The position numbers and the translations under genes were made by a program. Below, piece after piece: positions 8,197-17,217 of a DNA stretch of 64,000 bases. This stretch comes from Hyphomicrobium sp. (GTDB lineage Bacteria; Pseudomonadota; Alphaproteobacteria; Rhizobiales; Hyphomicrobiaceae), in contig JAKFUV010000013.1 of assembly GCA_021732485.1 (NCBI GenBank), forward strand, positions 73,347-137,346. The letters run 5' to 3'. The notes under the pieces are model-generated. The model did no database searches and was not told the origin of the DNA. It worked only from the letters and a program-made list of their open reading frames with translations. The stretch's first letter is position 1. Each line of letters begins with the position of its first letter.

Positions 8197-10962
8197 ATGG
8201 CGCAAGATCAAATCGCGAAACTCATGGCCATTACCGGGCAGACCTCGAACGACGCCGTCGCCGCCGAGACGCCACCCGACGAATCGCCTGTGGAGATTGC
8301 GGACCAGTTGGCCGCTGTGTCGGCTTCGGCGGGAACATCGTCACGGCCCAATTCAACGCCGCCGCTGCCGTCCGGTGAAGCCCCAGCGCGCCGCGTGGCG
8401 CGTCGCCGTCCCGCCGGGCCGGTTCGCGGAAAAATAGCCGCGAACGATGACGTGCCGAGCATCGGCGGTCTGATCTATGCGCTCGAACAAAAACCATCGA
8501 GTAAAATTTTTCGCATCGCCGGGCTGGCGAGCGCGGTGTGGGCGGTCGTCGGCGTCTCGTTCGGACTGCTGACGCTCGCCCCGCAATGGTCAGCCGGCGC
8601 TTCGTTCGGCGCGCTGCTGCTCAACCCGGTCACGTTTTATACTATTGCCGCCGTTGGCGTTCCGATTGCGATCTTCTGGCTGCTGGCGATGCTCAACTGG
8701 CACATCGCGTCGCTCGCCTTGAAGTCATCGACAATGACAGAGGTGGCGATCCGCCTAGCCGAGCCTGATCGCGCCGCTGAACAATCGATCGCAAGTCTCG
8801 GGCAGGCGGTCCGCCGGCAGGTGTCGTTCATGAACGACGCCGTGTCGCGGGCTCTCGGTCGCGCCGGCGAACTCGAAGCGCTGGTCCACAATCAGGTCGC
8901 CGATCTCGAACGCTCGTATGAACAAAACGAACGGCGCATTCGCGGCTTGATCCAGGAACTGACCGGCGAACGCCACGCCCTGCTCAACACCTCGACGAGC
9001 GTGACCGACACGCTCAAATCGCTCGGCACCGAAATTCCGATGCTGATTGAAAAATTATCGACGCAGCAGGTCACCCTCGCAACCATCATCAAGGGCGCGG
9101 GCGAAAACCTCACCAGCCTTGAAGGTTCACTGGCGACGCAAACCGGGCGGTTCGGCGAAGTCCTCGGCCAGCGCACTCAGGATCTTCAAGCGGTTCTCGA
9201 AGACTACACAACGGCGTTTTCGACGGCGCTCGGCACCCGCACCGAGCAGATGCGTTCGGCCTTCGACGGCTATATGCACACGCTCGATACGACGCTCGGC
9301 AACCGTACCGAAAATTTGCAGACCGTCTTCGAGGAGTATGCCCGCGCCCTCGACACCACACTCGCCAATCGGGCGCAAGCGCTCGATATGCAGCTCATCG
9401 AACGCACTCGATCGCTTGATGATGCGTTCCAACAGCGCCTCGAACTCTTCGACGCTCAGATCGTTCGCTCCACGTCGGCCATCGACAGCGCCGTCAGCGA
9501 GAAAGCTGAACTGCTCACCAACGCCCTTGAAATTCACGCCCGCACATTCCGTGACACGATCGCCCGGCAAGCCGTCGATCTGGACGACTCGGTTGTCAAC
9601 GGCATCAATGCCGTGCGTCGCACCAGTGAAAACATCACGCGCCAGACCATGAAGGCGATTGAAGGGCTGTCGCAGCAATCGAGCGTATTGCAGAACGTCG
9701 CCGAAAATCTTTTCAGCCAAATTCACGGTGTGACCGATCGGTTCGAAAATCAGGGCCAGCAGATTTTGCGCGCAGCCAACGTCCTCGACGACGCGAACGT
9801 GCGCATCGACACAACCCTGCAAACCCGGCACGCCGATCTGTCACGCACGCTCGATCGCCTATCGGGCAAAGCCGATGAGTTCGGTCGCACGCTCGAAGGC
9901 TATTCAACCAACATCGAAGGCTCGATGTCGACAATCGAGATCAAGGCGCGCGCCCTGACCGAAGAATTGCGCGAGAGCACGGATGCGAAGTCACGGGCTT
10001 TGATCAGCGAGCTGGAACGCGTCAAGAGCCAGACTGAAGCTGAAAGCGAACGGACGCTTTCGGCCCTTCGCAGCCGCTTCCAAACCGTTTCCGGTGATTT
10101 GTCGTCAGAATTTGAATCATTAACGTCGCGTCTGGCCAGCGCCACCGACGAAACGCGCCTCAGAGCGGCGCAGGCGGCGGAGCTTCTCAACCGCGAGCAC
10201 GCCCGTATCCGTGAGGAGTCGGCCCGCCTGCCGGCTTCGACGCGCGAAACCGCCGACCAGATGCGCCGTGCCTTGCAAGACCAGATGCGGGCGCTCGACC
10301 AGCTGTCGCAAATTTCGTCACGCACGCGCTCCGATCGCGATGTCATGGCGCCCGACGCCGAGCTCGGTTCTGCACTCAGCAGCGCGCAGGGCGGAGGCAT
10401 TGTCCGTCCGGTCAATCCGATGCCAGCGATTGCGCCCCCGCCCGTCGAGATGCCGCCGCCGATACAGGGCCGCAGCGGGCGTGCGGCACCGGCACAACCC
10501 ACTCCAGAGCCCCGCGATGGCTGGTCACTGGGAGATTTGTTGGCGCGGGCTTCGCACGATGACGACGCAGGCGGCGCGGGCGACACCTCGAAAGCGCCGC
10601 CGGCGCGCAGCGAACCGGCGTCACACCAGCCGTTCCGGCTCGATGTCTCAATGATCGCTCGCGCCGTTGATCCCGCAACCGCATCAGCGATATGGAGCCG
10701 GATTCGCGCCGGGCAACGCAACGTCATGGTTCGTAGCATTTACGCCGCCGATGCGCGCGCCGCCTTCGATATGGTGAGCGAACGCCTGAAGGTGGACCGC
10801 GAACTGGGCCAAACCGTCATGCGCTATCTGACCGATTTCGAAGGCATCATCGGCGACGCCGACGCCCGCGACTCGACTGGTCGTTTGGCCAACTCTCACC
10901 TCACATCCGACACCGGCCGCGTGTACCTGTTCCTTGCCCACGCGGCGGGTCGCATCACGTAA
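8197..10962 (+). CDS. Membrane-anchored giant coiled-coil protein (polar scaffold-like)
   Basis: This encodes 921 residues. The start ATG at 8197 has GGGGAG 8 bases upstream. Residues 1-100 are disordered and Pro/Arg-rich. Two membrane helices lie at about 107-127 and 147-167. They are followed by some 500 residues of coiled coil, including apolipoprotein-like repeats of about 22 residues (LGTRTEQM..., LGNRTENL..., LANRAQAL...) near 300-400. A Pro-rich linker then leads to a compact conserved-looking C-terminal domain (about 810-921). This architecture, with N-terminal anchor and long apolipoprotein-like coil, is that of polarity proteins such as Caulobacter TipN or the rhizobial growth-pole ring protein GPR/RgsE. 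That link is an inference from layout only. Confidence 0.75.
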   Translation: MAQDQIAKLMAITGQTSNDAVAAETPPDESPVEIADQLAAVSASAGTSSRPNSTPPLPSGEAPARRVARRRPAGPVRGKIAANDDVPSIGGLIYALEQKPSSKIFRIAGLASAVWAVVGVSFGLLTLAPQWSAGASFGALLLNPVTFYTIAAVGVPIAIFWLLAMLNWHIASLALKSSTMTEVAIRLAEPDRAAEQSIASLGQAVRRQVSFMNDAVSRALGRAGELEALVHNQVADLERSYEQNERRIRGLIQELTGERHALLNTSTSVTDTLKSLGTEIPMLIEKLSTQQVTLATIIKGAGENLTSLEGSLATQTGRFGEVLGQRTQDLQAVLEDYTTAFSTALGTRTEQMRSAFDGYMHTLDTTLGNRTENLQTVFEEYARALDTTLANRAQALDMQLIERTRSLDDAFQQRLELFDAQIVRSTSAIDSAVSEKAELLTNALEIHARTFRDTIARQAVDLDDSVVNGINAVRRTSENITRQTMKAIEGLSQQSSVLQNVAENLFSQIHGVTDRFENQGQQILRAANVLDDANVRIDTTLQTRHADLSRTLDRLSGKADEFGRTLEGYSTNIEGSMSTIEIKARALTEELRESTDAKSRALISELERVKSQTEAESERTLSALRSRFQTVSGDLSSEFESLTSRLASATDETRLRAAQAAELLNREHARIREESARLPASTRETADQMRRALQDQMRALDQLSQISSRTRSDRDVMAPDAELGSALSSAQGGGIVRPVNPMPAIAPPPVEMPPPIQGRSGRAAPAQPTPEPRDGWSLGDLLARASHDDDAGGAGDTSKAPPARSEPASHQPFRLDVSMIARAVDPATASAIWSRIRAGQRNVMVRSIYAADARAAFDMVSERLKVDRELGQTVMRYLTDFEGIIGDADARDSTGRLANSHLTSDTGRVYLFLAHAAGRIT

Positions 10963-11017
10963 GGCGCAGATCGCGATCTTGCACCGGATGCGCGATCTGA
11001 AGACAAGTGCAAACGCC

Positions 11018-12001
11018 ATGCGACCGCTGTCGATCGATGTCAGCCACGAGACTTGGCCGCTGGCCGAAGCCTTCACCATTTCTCGCGGATCGAAGACGGC
11101 GGCTGACGTCGTTGTCGTGTCGATCTGCGATGTCGACACTGGCACCGCCGGTCGCGGCGAGGCCGTTCCTTATGCCCGCTATGGCGAAACGATCGACGCG
11201 GTGCTCGCCGATATCACGCGCGTCATTCCGGCCATCGCCGCCGGCAGTGCGCCGCACGAGGTTCTCCATCCGGGCGCAGCTCTCAACGCGCTGGATTGCG
11301 CAATGTGGGATTTCGAGGCCAAACAGTCGCTCGTCAGCGCTGCGACGCGGGCGGGTGTGGTCTCGCTGATGCCGGTTCTGACAGCCTACACGCTTAGTCT
11401 TGGAACTCCCGAAGCGATGGCCGCTAAAGCTCGCGCGGTCGCACATTTGCCGCTGCTGAAATTGAAACTCGGCGGAGCCGGTGACGAGGGGCGCATGCGC
11501 GCTGTGCGCGCGGCCCGGCCCGACGCACGACTGATCGCGGACGCCAACGAGGCGTGGACCGTCGATGTCTTGCAGTCGTTGATGCAATGCGCGGCTGAAC
11601 TTGGCTTCGAGACCATTGAGCAGCCTCTCCCGGCCGATCAGGACGCAGCGCTTGCGGGTCAACCGCGACCCGTGCCGCTGACGGCCGACGAAAGCGTGCA
11701 CACCGCAGCCGACATCCCGCGACTGGCTGAGATCTATGACGGCGTCAACATCAAGCTCGACAAGGCTGGCGGCTTGACGGGAGCGTTAGAACTGCAAAAT
11801 GCGGCGATCGCTGCGGGACTGAAAGTCATGGTCGGGTCGATGGTTGCAACGTCGCTCGCCGTGGCTCCGGCTCTGATCCTCGCCCAAAACGCCGACTGGG
11901 TCGATCTTGACGGCCCGTTGCTGCTGGCACGTGACCGGCCGTTCGCATTGCATGTTCGCGACGGCGTCATATCACCGGCCGATCCGCGACTCTGGGGCTA
12001 G
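11018..12001 (+). CDS. L-Ala-D/L-Glu (dipeptide) epimerase
   Basis: This is an enolase-superfamily enzyme of 327 residues that epimerises L-Ala-D-Glu to L-Ala-L-Glu during murein peptide recycling. The catalytic KxK motif is K148-L-K150 (LLKLKLGG). Metal ligands are seen as D175 (IADANEAW), E201 (TIEQPLP) and D224 (TADES), and the second catalytic Lys lies in NIKLDKAGG near 246. The N-terminal capping domain is present, so the length is normal. I place the start at 11018 (MRPLSID); upstream ATG 10988 would add 10 residues. The gene begins 55 bases after the coiled-coil gene on the same strand and ends just before a tandem repeat array. Confidence 0.87.
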   Translation: MRPLSIDVSHETWPLAEAFTISRGSKTAADVVVVSICDVDTGTAGRGEAVPYARYGETIDAVLADITRVIPAIAAGSAPHEVLHPGAALNALDCAMWDFEAKQSLVSAATRAGVVSLMPVLTAYTLSLGTPEAMAAKARAVAHLPLLKLKLGGAGDEGRMRAVRAARPDARLIADANEAWTVDVLQSLMQCAAELGFETIEQPLPADQDAALAGQPRPVPLTADESVHTAADIPRLAEIYDGVNIKLDKAGGLTGALELQNAAIAAGLKVMVGSMVATSLAVAPALILAQNADWVDLDGPLLLARDRPFALHVRDGVISPADPRLWG

Positions 12002-12036
12002 TGGCTGTCCGCTTTGAGCGGCATCATGGACCGACA

Positions 12037-12312
12037 TTCGCATTCTGTTTTGTCGGGCGTCGTTTCAAATAACCGGTGCCCACTTTTCCGGAAGCACTCT
12101 GTTTTGTCGTGCTTCTTTTCGGAAAACCGGTGCCCACTTTTCCGGAAGCACTCTGTCTTGTCGTGCTTCTTTTCGGAAAACCGGTGCCCACTTTTCCGGA
12201 AGCACTCTGTTTTGTCGTGCTTCTTTTCGGAAAACCGGTGCCCACTTTTCCGGAAGCACTCTGTTTCGTCGTGCTTCTTGTCGGAAAACCGGTGCCCACT
12301 TTTCCGGAAGCA
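12037..12312. repeat. 54-bp tandem array of extragenic palindrome
   Basis: The unit CCGGTGCCCACTTTTCCGG... starts at 12073, 12127, 12181, 12235 and 12289, an exact 54-base period. The last copy is partial and a degenerate half-unit precedes the first. Each unit holds the inverted pair CGGAAAA / TTTTCCG around a GC-rich loop. It lies between the convergent epimerase and mgtE genes and may act as a two-way terminator. The core resembles a dispersed palindrome common in rhizobial genomes (recalled, not searched). Confidence 0.92.
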
Positions 12313-12314
12313 CT

Positions 12315-13694
12315 TTAGATCAGCCAGATCGTCGCCAATCCAAGGAAGGCGAAAAATCCGACGACATCAGTCACTGTCGTGACGAATACGCCGGACGCAG
12401 GCGCCGGGTCAAAATCGAATTTATCCATGGTGAGCGGGATCAAGATTCCCGCGAGCGCGGCCGCGATGGCGTTGACGACCATGGCCGCGCCGATCACGGC
12501 ACCGAGCTTGCCGGAGCCGAACCAAATGAACACCACCGTGCCGATGATGAGCGACAGCACCAGTCCGTTGACGACGCCGACGAGCGCTTCACGCATGATG
12601 ACGCGGGGCGCATTGACGGAGCCGAGCTTATTGGTCGCGAGCGCACGCACCGTCACGGTCATCGTCTGCGTGCCGGCATTACCGCCCATCGACGCAACGA
12701 TCGGCATTAGCACCGCGAGGGCCACCATCTGCGCGATTGTGGCGTCGAAGGCCTGAATGACCGACGACGCGAGAATGGCGGTGCCGAGGTTGACGATCAG
12801 CCACGGCACGCGCGATCGCACCGTTTCGATGACACTGTCGGCAAGGCTCTCGTCGCCGACGCCGGCGAGCGCCTTCATGTCCTGCTCGGCTTCGTCCTGA
12901 ATGACTTCGACGACGTCGTCGACGGTGACGACACCGACGAGACGGTTGTTTTCGTCAACAACGGGTGCCGACATCAAATCGTAGCGCTGGAACTGGCGGG
13001 CCAGTTCTTCCTGTCCGTCCGTCGCGAGCACCATATGCCGCTCGGTGTCCATGATTTGACTGACGGCGACATCGCGCTTGGTGCGCAGCAAGCGTGAGAG
13101 TGCCACAGATCCCAGTACGCGGAAGCTCGGATCGACGACAAAGATTTCCGAGAAGTTCTCCGGCAGGTCATCGCTTTCGCGCATGTGATCGATGACGTTG
13201 CCGACACTCCAGAACGGCGCCACGGCGACAAAGTCGGCCTGCATCAGGCGGCCGGCGGTCTCTTCTGGGTAATCAAGGTTTCGTTCGAGCGCTTCGCGAT
13301 CGCCCGAAGTCAATTGAGCGAGAATTTCCTGCTTGTCGCTCTCTTCGAGGCCTTCGATGAGGTAGGCCGCATCGTCGGAATCGAGTTCGGTAATGGCCTT
13401 GGCCAGCAACTCGTTGGGCAGCGCTTCCGACAGCTGGTCGCGGACCGTTTCATCGAGTTCCGACAGCACCTCGTAGTCGAACGCCGATCCGAGAGCCTGG
13501 ATCAGCGTGACGCGATCATCGGGCTCTAGCAACTCGATGACGTCGGCGAGGTCGGGCGTTTTGAGACCGCGAACCAGCGCCATCGCTTTCGATTCGTCGC
13601 GCTGGCGCAAGGCGTCCGCGACCGCGTGAACGATGTCGTCCAGCTCGATATGCTGGTCATCTCGGGTGTAATCGGACGGACGGCTATCGATCAA
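12315..13694 (-). CDS. mgtE: Magnesium transporter MgtE
   Basis: This is an inner-membrane Mg2+ channel of 459 residues. The order of domains matches the family: an N-terminal MgtE_N superhelix (about 15-135), a CBS pair that senses cytosolic Mg2+ (about 140-265, with VTVDDVVEVI), a connecting helix (IQDEAEQDMKALAG) and five C-terminal membrane helices. The pore motif region PIVASMGGNAGTQT, characteristic of MgtE, lies near residue 340. The start is uncertain: the frame opens at a TTG (13694) with no good ribosome-binding site, and the first Met is well inside the domain. The stop codon abuts the tandem palindrome array. Confidence 0.95.
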   Translation of the reverse strand: MIDSRPSDYTRDDQHIELDDIVHAVADALRQRDESKAMALVRGLKTPDLADVIELLEPDDRVTLIQALGSAFDYEVLSELDETVRDQLSEALPNELLAKAITELDSDDAAYLIEGLEESDKQEILAQLTSGDREALERNLDYPEETAGRLMQADFVAVAPFWSVGNVIDHMRESDDLPENFSEIFVVDPSFRVLGSVALSRLLRTKRDVAVSQIMDTERHMVLATDGQEELARQFQRYDLMSAPVVDENNRLVGVVTVDDVVEVIQDEAEQDMKALAGVGDESLADSVIETVRSRVPWLIVNLGTAILASSVIQAFDATIAQMVALAVLMPIVASMGGNAGTQTMTVTVRALATNKLGSVNAPRVIMREALVGVVNGLVLSLIIGTVVFIWFGSGKLGAVIGAAMVVNAIAAALAGILIPLTMDKFDFDPAPASGVFVTTVTDVVGFFAFLGLATIWLI

Positions 13695-14031
13695 AGGGAA
13701 TGCTCGCGTTTTTCGATATTTATGACGGCGAGCTTAGCGCTCGTGACGGCTCTTGAACTTACGGATTGAGCCGCCATGGCGGGCGGCCTGCGACGTTTGG
13801 TGGTGCAAAAAGGCCAGTGTCGCCGTCTTGCGGGCTCGGCAGCGGACGGTTGCAGGTTGTCTCAGCCTCATTTAGCAGCCAAATACCCTCTACAGAACCA
13901 GAGAGTTATATCGCGGATTCGCGCTGACAGAGGTGGAGTTACGGCAGCCCCCGACGGCCATATTCAGGATGACGCTTTTTTCATGCCGGCGGCAGCAAGC
14001 CTGACGGCTACTCGCGATTGCGGACGGACCC
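13695..14031. other. Divergent intergenic region
   Basis: About 335 bases lie between mgtE and the first deacetylase. Both flanking genes are transcribed away from it, so it should hold both promoters. No mini-gene, RNA gene or repeat is evident, and the overlapping open frames here look non-coding. Confidence 0.5.
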
Positions 14032-15186
14032 ATGATTTTTTCGCGACCCTCAATGCGTGCTTTGTTGGCCGGCGCGGTGTTCATCGCGGTCGCCACTGCC
14101 GGGGGCTGGCCGGCAGTGGCGGAGCCAGCCGTACAACCGGCGCAGGTGATTACGGGGTCAACCGGCGACGGCAGCGGCGTGGTTGAGACAGCGGGACCGG
14201 CCGTTGTGGGGCAGCCGGCGTCGCCGCCGCCCTCTTTTTTGCCGACTTGCGCCGCCGACACAAAAAAACTTGGCGTCTCGCGCGTGGTTGAAATCGAAGC
14301 CCATGGTGGACCGCAACTCGGCGGCAGTCATGGCGGCCGCATCGACTTTCTGGACAAAGGCGAGGTGGTTCTGACGTTCGATGACGGGCCGATGCGCGCC
14401 TACACGCGCCGGGTCCTGAAGGCATTGGCGGACGAATGCACGCTGGCGACGTTTTTCATGGTCGGACGGATGGCGGTCGCAGATCCGGCTATGGTGCGCG
14501 AAGTGGCCGCTGCCGGCCACACGATCGGGTCGCACACGTGGTCACATAAAAATCTCGGCGCTGTCAATCTGGCGCTTGCCCGGCGCGATTTCGAAATGGG
14601 TGTGACGGCTGTCGCCAAGGCCAACGGCGACAAACTCGCGCCGTTTTTTCGCTTCCCCTACTTGTCGGCGGGACACGCGGCGAAAGCCATGGTGCAGGCG
14701 CGCGATTTTGCGACGTTCTGGATCGATGTGGATTCCAAGGACTACATGAGCCGCAATCCGAGCGATGTTCACAAGCGGGTCATGTCCCAGTTGGCGGTGA
14801 CCGGTAAGGGCATCATTCTATTTCACGACATCCAGCCATCGACTGTGAAGGCGCTGCCCGGACTGTTGGCCGAGATGCGAGCCAAGGGCTATAAGGTCGT
14901 GCACACGATGCCGACCAGCGATGCCGCAACCGTTGCCGCCTACCAAAGTGAGGTCGCCAAGGCGTTCACGGCGCGATCGAAGGCTTCGGCAAACGCGCCG
15001 TTATCCGATCGCTCGATGGTGTGGTCGGCGGTTCCCAATGACGCGGGCTCGGCCGGTGGTGATGGTGCCGATTTGCCGTGGTCCGTCAAAAAGCCAAAGG
15101 CGGCGGCAGTGCGCCGGCCGGCCGGCAAGCCTGCGGCGCCAAAGGCCGAGCAACTGCCGTGGCAGAACCAGATTTTTAACTATTGA
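14032..15186 (+). CDS. Secreted polysaccharide deacetylase, copy 1
   Basis: This is a NodB-homology (CE4) deacetylase of 384 residues, expected to remove acetyl groups from an extracellular or cell-wall glycan in the periplasm. The N-terminal signal peptide ends near AVAEP (residue 31). Motif 1 is LTFDDGP (Asp117-Asp118), motif 2 the metal-binding His168-x3-His172 (SHTWSH), motif 3 FFRFPY, and the last motif ILFHDI supplies a His. The C-terminal 80 residues are a Pro/Ala/Lys-rich tail. The neighbour at 15369 is a paralog that shares the lead-in KLGV-R-VEI-A-GGP. The substrate cannot be read from sequence. Confidence 0.92.
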   Translation: MIFSRPSMRALLAGAVFIAVATAGGWPAVAEPAVQPAQVITGSTGDGSGVVETAGPAVVGQPASPPPSFLPTCAADTKKLGVSRVVEIEAHGGPQLGGSHGGRIDFLDKGEVVLTFDDGPMRAYTRRVLKALADECTLATFFMVGRMAVADPAMVREVAAAGHTIGSHTWSHKNLGAVNLALARRDFEMGVTAVAKANGDKLAPFFRFPYLSAGHAAKAMVQARDFATFWIDVDSKDYMSRNPSDVHKRVMSQLAVTGKGIILFHDIQPSTVKALPGLLAEMRAKGYKVVHTMPTSDAATVAAYQSEVAKAFTARSKASANAPLSDRSMVWSAVPNDAGSAGGDGADLPWSVKKPKAAAVRRPAGKPAAPKAEQLPWQNQIFNY

Positions 15187-15368
15187 AGGTGACACCGACA
15201 CCACGCCGGATGGTCTGGCTGATCGGCATTGAGCTTAGCCGAGGTCCGGCCGGCTGAGGTCGGCCAGGACCCCGCCAGTATCATTGTCTCCGGTAAGTTC
15301 GTTGACGGGACACACGAGGCTGGGCACACGAGGCCGGGCAAATGAGGCCGGGCAAAAAAGGAATGACC

Positions 15369-16583
15369 ATGGCGAAACGTCCAGAGACGACGACGGCGAG
15401 GATACGGCTCCTCGCAAAATCCGGTCGTCTGGCCGCCGCGATGATGGCTGCACTTGTTCATGCGTCGATGAATTCGGCATCAGCCGCGAACGCTGGATGC
15501 GAAACGCAGGCCGATAAACTCGGCGTCGCGCGCATCGTCGAAATCGACGCGCAAGGCGGGCCGATCTTCGGATCGTACACCAAACAAGAGCGTGAAGACT
15601 CGTTCCTCGGCGCTAAGGAGGTGGTGCTGACGTTCGACGATGGCCCGATGCCATGGATTACACGCTCGATCCTCGACACGCTGGATGAGGCGTGCACGAA
15701 AGCGACGTTCTTTTCGGTTGGGCGCATGGCACTGGCCTACCCGGAGGTGGTGAAGGAGGTGGCCGCGCGCGGTCATACGCTCGGCACTCATACGATGACC
15801 CACCCATTCAATATGTTCCGCCTCAAGCCCGACGTTGCTCACGATCAGATCGAACGCGGCTTCGCGGCTGTAGCCGCCGCCGCGAACACGCCGATCGCGC
15901 CGTTCTTTCGCTTTCCGGGCCTTGCCGATTCTCATGAGCTGATGGCTTATCTGCAAAGCCGGGGCATCGCCGCTTTCACCGTCGATGTCGTGTCGAACGA
16001 TAGCTATATCGGCGATCCCAAGCGCCTGACCGAGCTGACGATGCGCGAAATCGAACGCAACAACGGTGGCATCGTGCTGTTTCACGACATCAAGCGGTCG
16101 ACGGCGAAGGCCTTGCCTGAGATTTTACGGCAGCTGAAAGCTGGCGGCTTTCGTATCGTTCACCTGACATCGAAAACGCCCATGCAGCCGCTTCCCGACT
16201 TGGCCGTGGCGATGTCCGACGCGCTCGCGAAAGCCGCGTCGAAATCCGGTAAGCCAGCGACCTTGATGCCGTTTTACGGCACCACGGGGCCGGTAGTCAG
16301 CCAAAGCGCCGACCCAGTTGCGACTCAAGCGGCGCCGAGCGCTGCACCTGAAGGACCGAACACCACGACGGCGGCCGCTACGACGACAGCCGGCACGATG
16401 GCGACCGCCACAGCAGCCAACTCCGCAGTGCCGATCTCGCAGCTTGCGCCGGCCCCACGTCAACGAGTTGCCAGCACCAAGGCGTCTCGCCCTATCGACA
16501 AAGCCGAATGGTCGAGAGCGACGCACAAGGTCCGCGCCGGCAAAAGGAGCCGGACGATCGTGTTGAAGGCGACGGCGAATTGA
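15369..16583 (+). CDS. Secreted polysaccharide deacetylase, copy 2
   Basis: This is a second CE4 deacetylase of 404 residues, a tandem paralog of the preceding gene. Starting at ATG 15369, which has AAGGA 6-7 bases upstream, it shows a basic head (MAKRPETTTARIR), a hydrophobic core and a cut near SASAA. ATGs at 15342 and 15363 are alternatives. The catalytic motifs are LTFDDGP (Asp90-Asp91), His141-x3-His145 (THTMTH), FFRFPG and VLFHDI. The last 130 residues are an Ala/Thr-rich low-complexity stretch ending in a basic tail, likely a flexible wall-associating segment. The two genes are 182 bases apart with no terminator seen between them. Confidence 0.92.
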   Translation: MAKRPETTTARIRLLAKSGRLAAAMMAALVHASMNSASAANAGCETQADKLGVARIVEIDAQGGPIFGSYTKQEREDSFLGAKEVVLTFDDGPMPWITRSILDTLDEACTKATFFSVGRMALAYPEVVKEVAARGHTLGTHTMTHPFNMFRLKPDVAHDQIERGFAAVAAAANTPIAPFFRFPGLADSHELMAYLQSRGIAAFTVDVVSNDSYIGDPKRLTELTMREIERNNGGIVLFHDIKRSTAKALPEILRQLKAGGFRIVHLTSKTPMQPLPDLAVAMSDALAKAASKSGKPATLMPFYGTTGPVVSQSADPVATQAAPSAAPEGPNTTTAAATTTAGTMATATAANSAVPISQLAPAPRQRVASTKASRPIDKAEWSRATHKVRAGKRSRTIVLKATAN

Positions 16584-16777
16584 GCCACCGCATTTGACGT
16601 TTCGCTTGAAATGACGCGATGCGAGGTGCTCGCTTGATCTAAGCGGCCGTCTGGATCGGACGGTGAGGTCCACTTCGTGGCCACGCGCGGCATGACGGCC
16701 GCAATTTTGGTCAAGGACCATAACGCCGCTTACGGTGTGAAGGACCGTTGATCTCCCGATTGGTAGTTCGGGATCGT

Positions 16778-16864
16778 TGGTGCGGTCGAAAGGACTCGAA
16801 CCTTCACACCGTTTCCAGTGCTACCACCTCAAGGTAGTGCGTCTACCAATTCCGCCACGACCGC
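16778..16864 (-). tRNA. tRNA-Leu (GAG)
   Basis: Read on the minus strand, a 7-bp acceptor stem GCGGTCG / CGACCGC is followed by discriminator A and an encoded CCA. The anticodon stem CTACC / GGTAG closes the loop TTGAGGT, giving anticodon GAG. A long variable arm, as in class II tRNAs, and the T-loop GTTCGAGTC are present. It reads CTC and CTT leucine codons. Confidence 0.96.
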
Positions 16865-17217
16865 ATCCAAGCCAGCGTGACGCTGGCTTCGTCAGTATCC
16901 AAACCGCAAGCGCGCACTTTTTTGGCCGTCGCCGCTAGTCTGGAGCGTCGAGGTAACAGAGCGGTTCCATGAACGCAAGCGGCAGATTGGCAGATACTGG
17001 GGCACGGCGGCGGGCGGCGCGAAATTGCCAGTTAGCGCATGAAACGGCGGCTGTATCCGCCTCATACTTGCGGCCACAGCGGTGCAGTGCTGAGCCTGCT
17101 GCACTGGCTTATCGGTCGCTCGGGCGGCGGGCGAAGCGGCTTATCAGGCAAAACGACCGTCGCGACCAGGCTTATCCTCGCCCCGCGTGAACGACCGGCT
17201 GAATTACGAAGCGAGAC
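16865..17217. other. Intergenic region between tRNA-Leu and lipB
   Basis: About 350 bases contain several short open frames on both strands with no signal peptide, motif or ribosome-binding site that supports them. I see no gene or repeat here. The tRNA promoter should lie in the first part. Confidence 0.5.

Noticed and set aside
12037..12312. Possible CRISPR array
   Set aside because: The repeated unit fills the whole period with no variable spacers, and no cas gene is near.
12014..12382. Repetitive open frames on both strands through the 54-bp array
   Set aside because: The period is a multiple of three, so repeats stay open in several frames. No ribosome-binding site or flanking coding sequence supports translation.
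13776..14186. 136-residue frame before the first deacetylase
   Set aside because: It overlaps the start of the deacetylase gene in another frame and has no motif.
16892..17190. Two overlapping short frames between tRNA-Leu and lipB
   Set aside because: No ribosome-binding site, signal or family features, and atypical composition.
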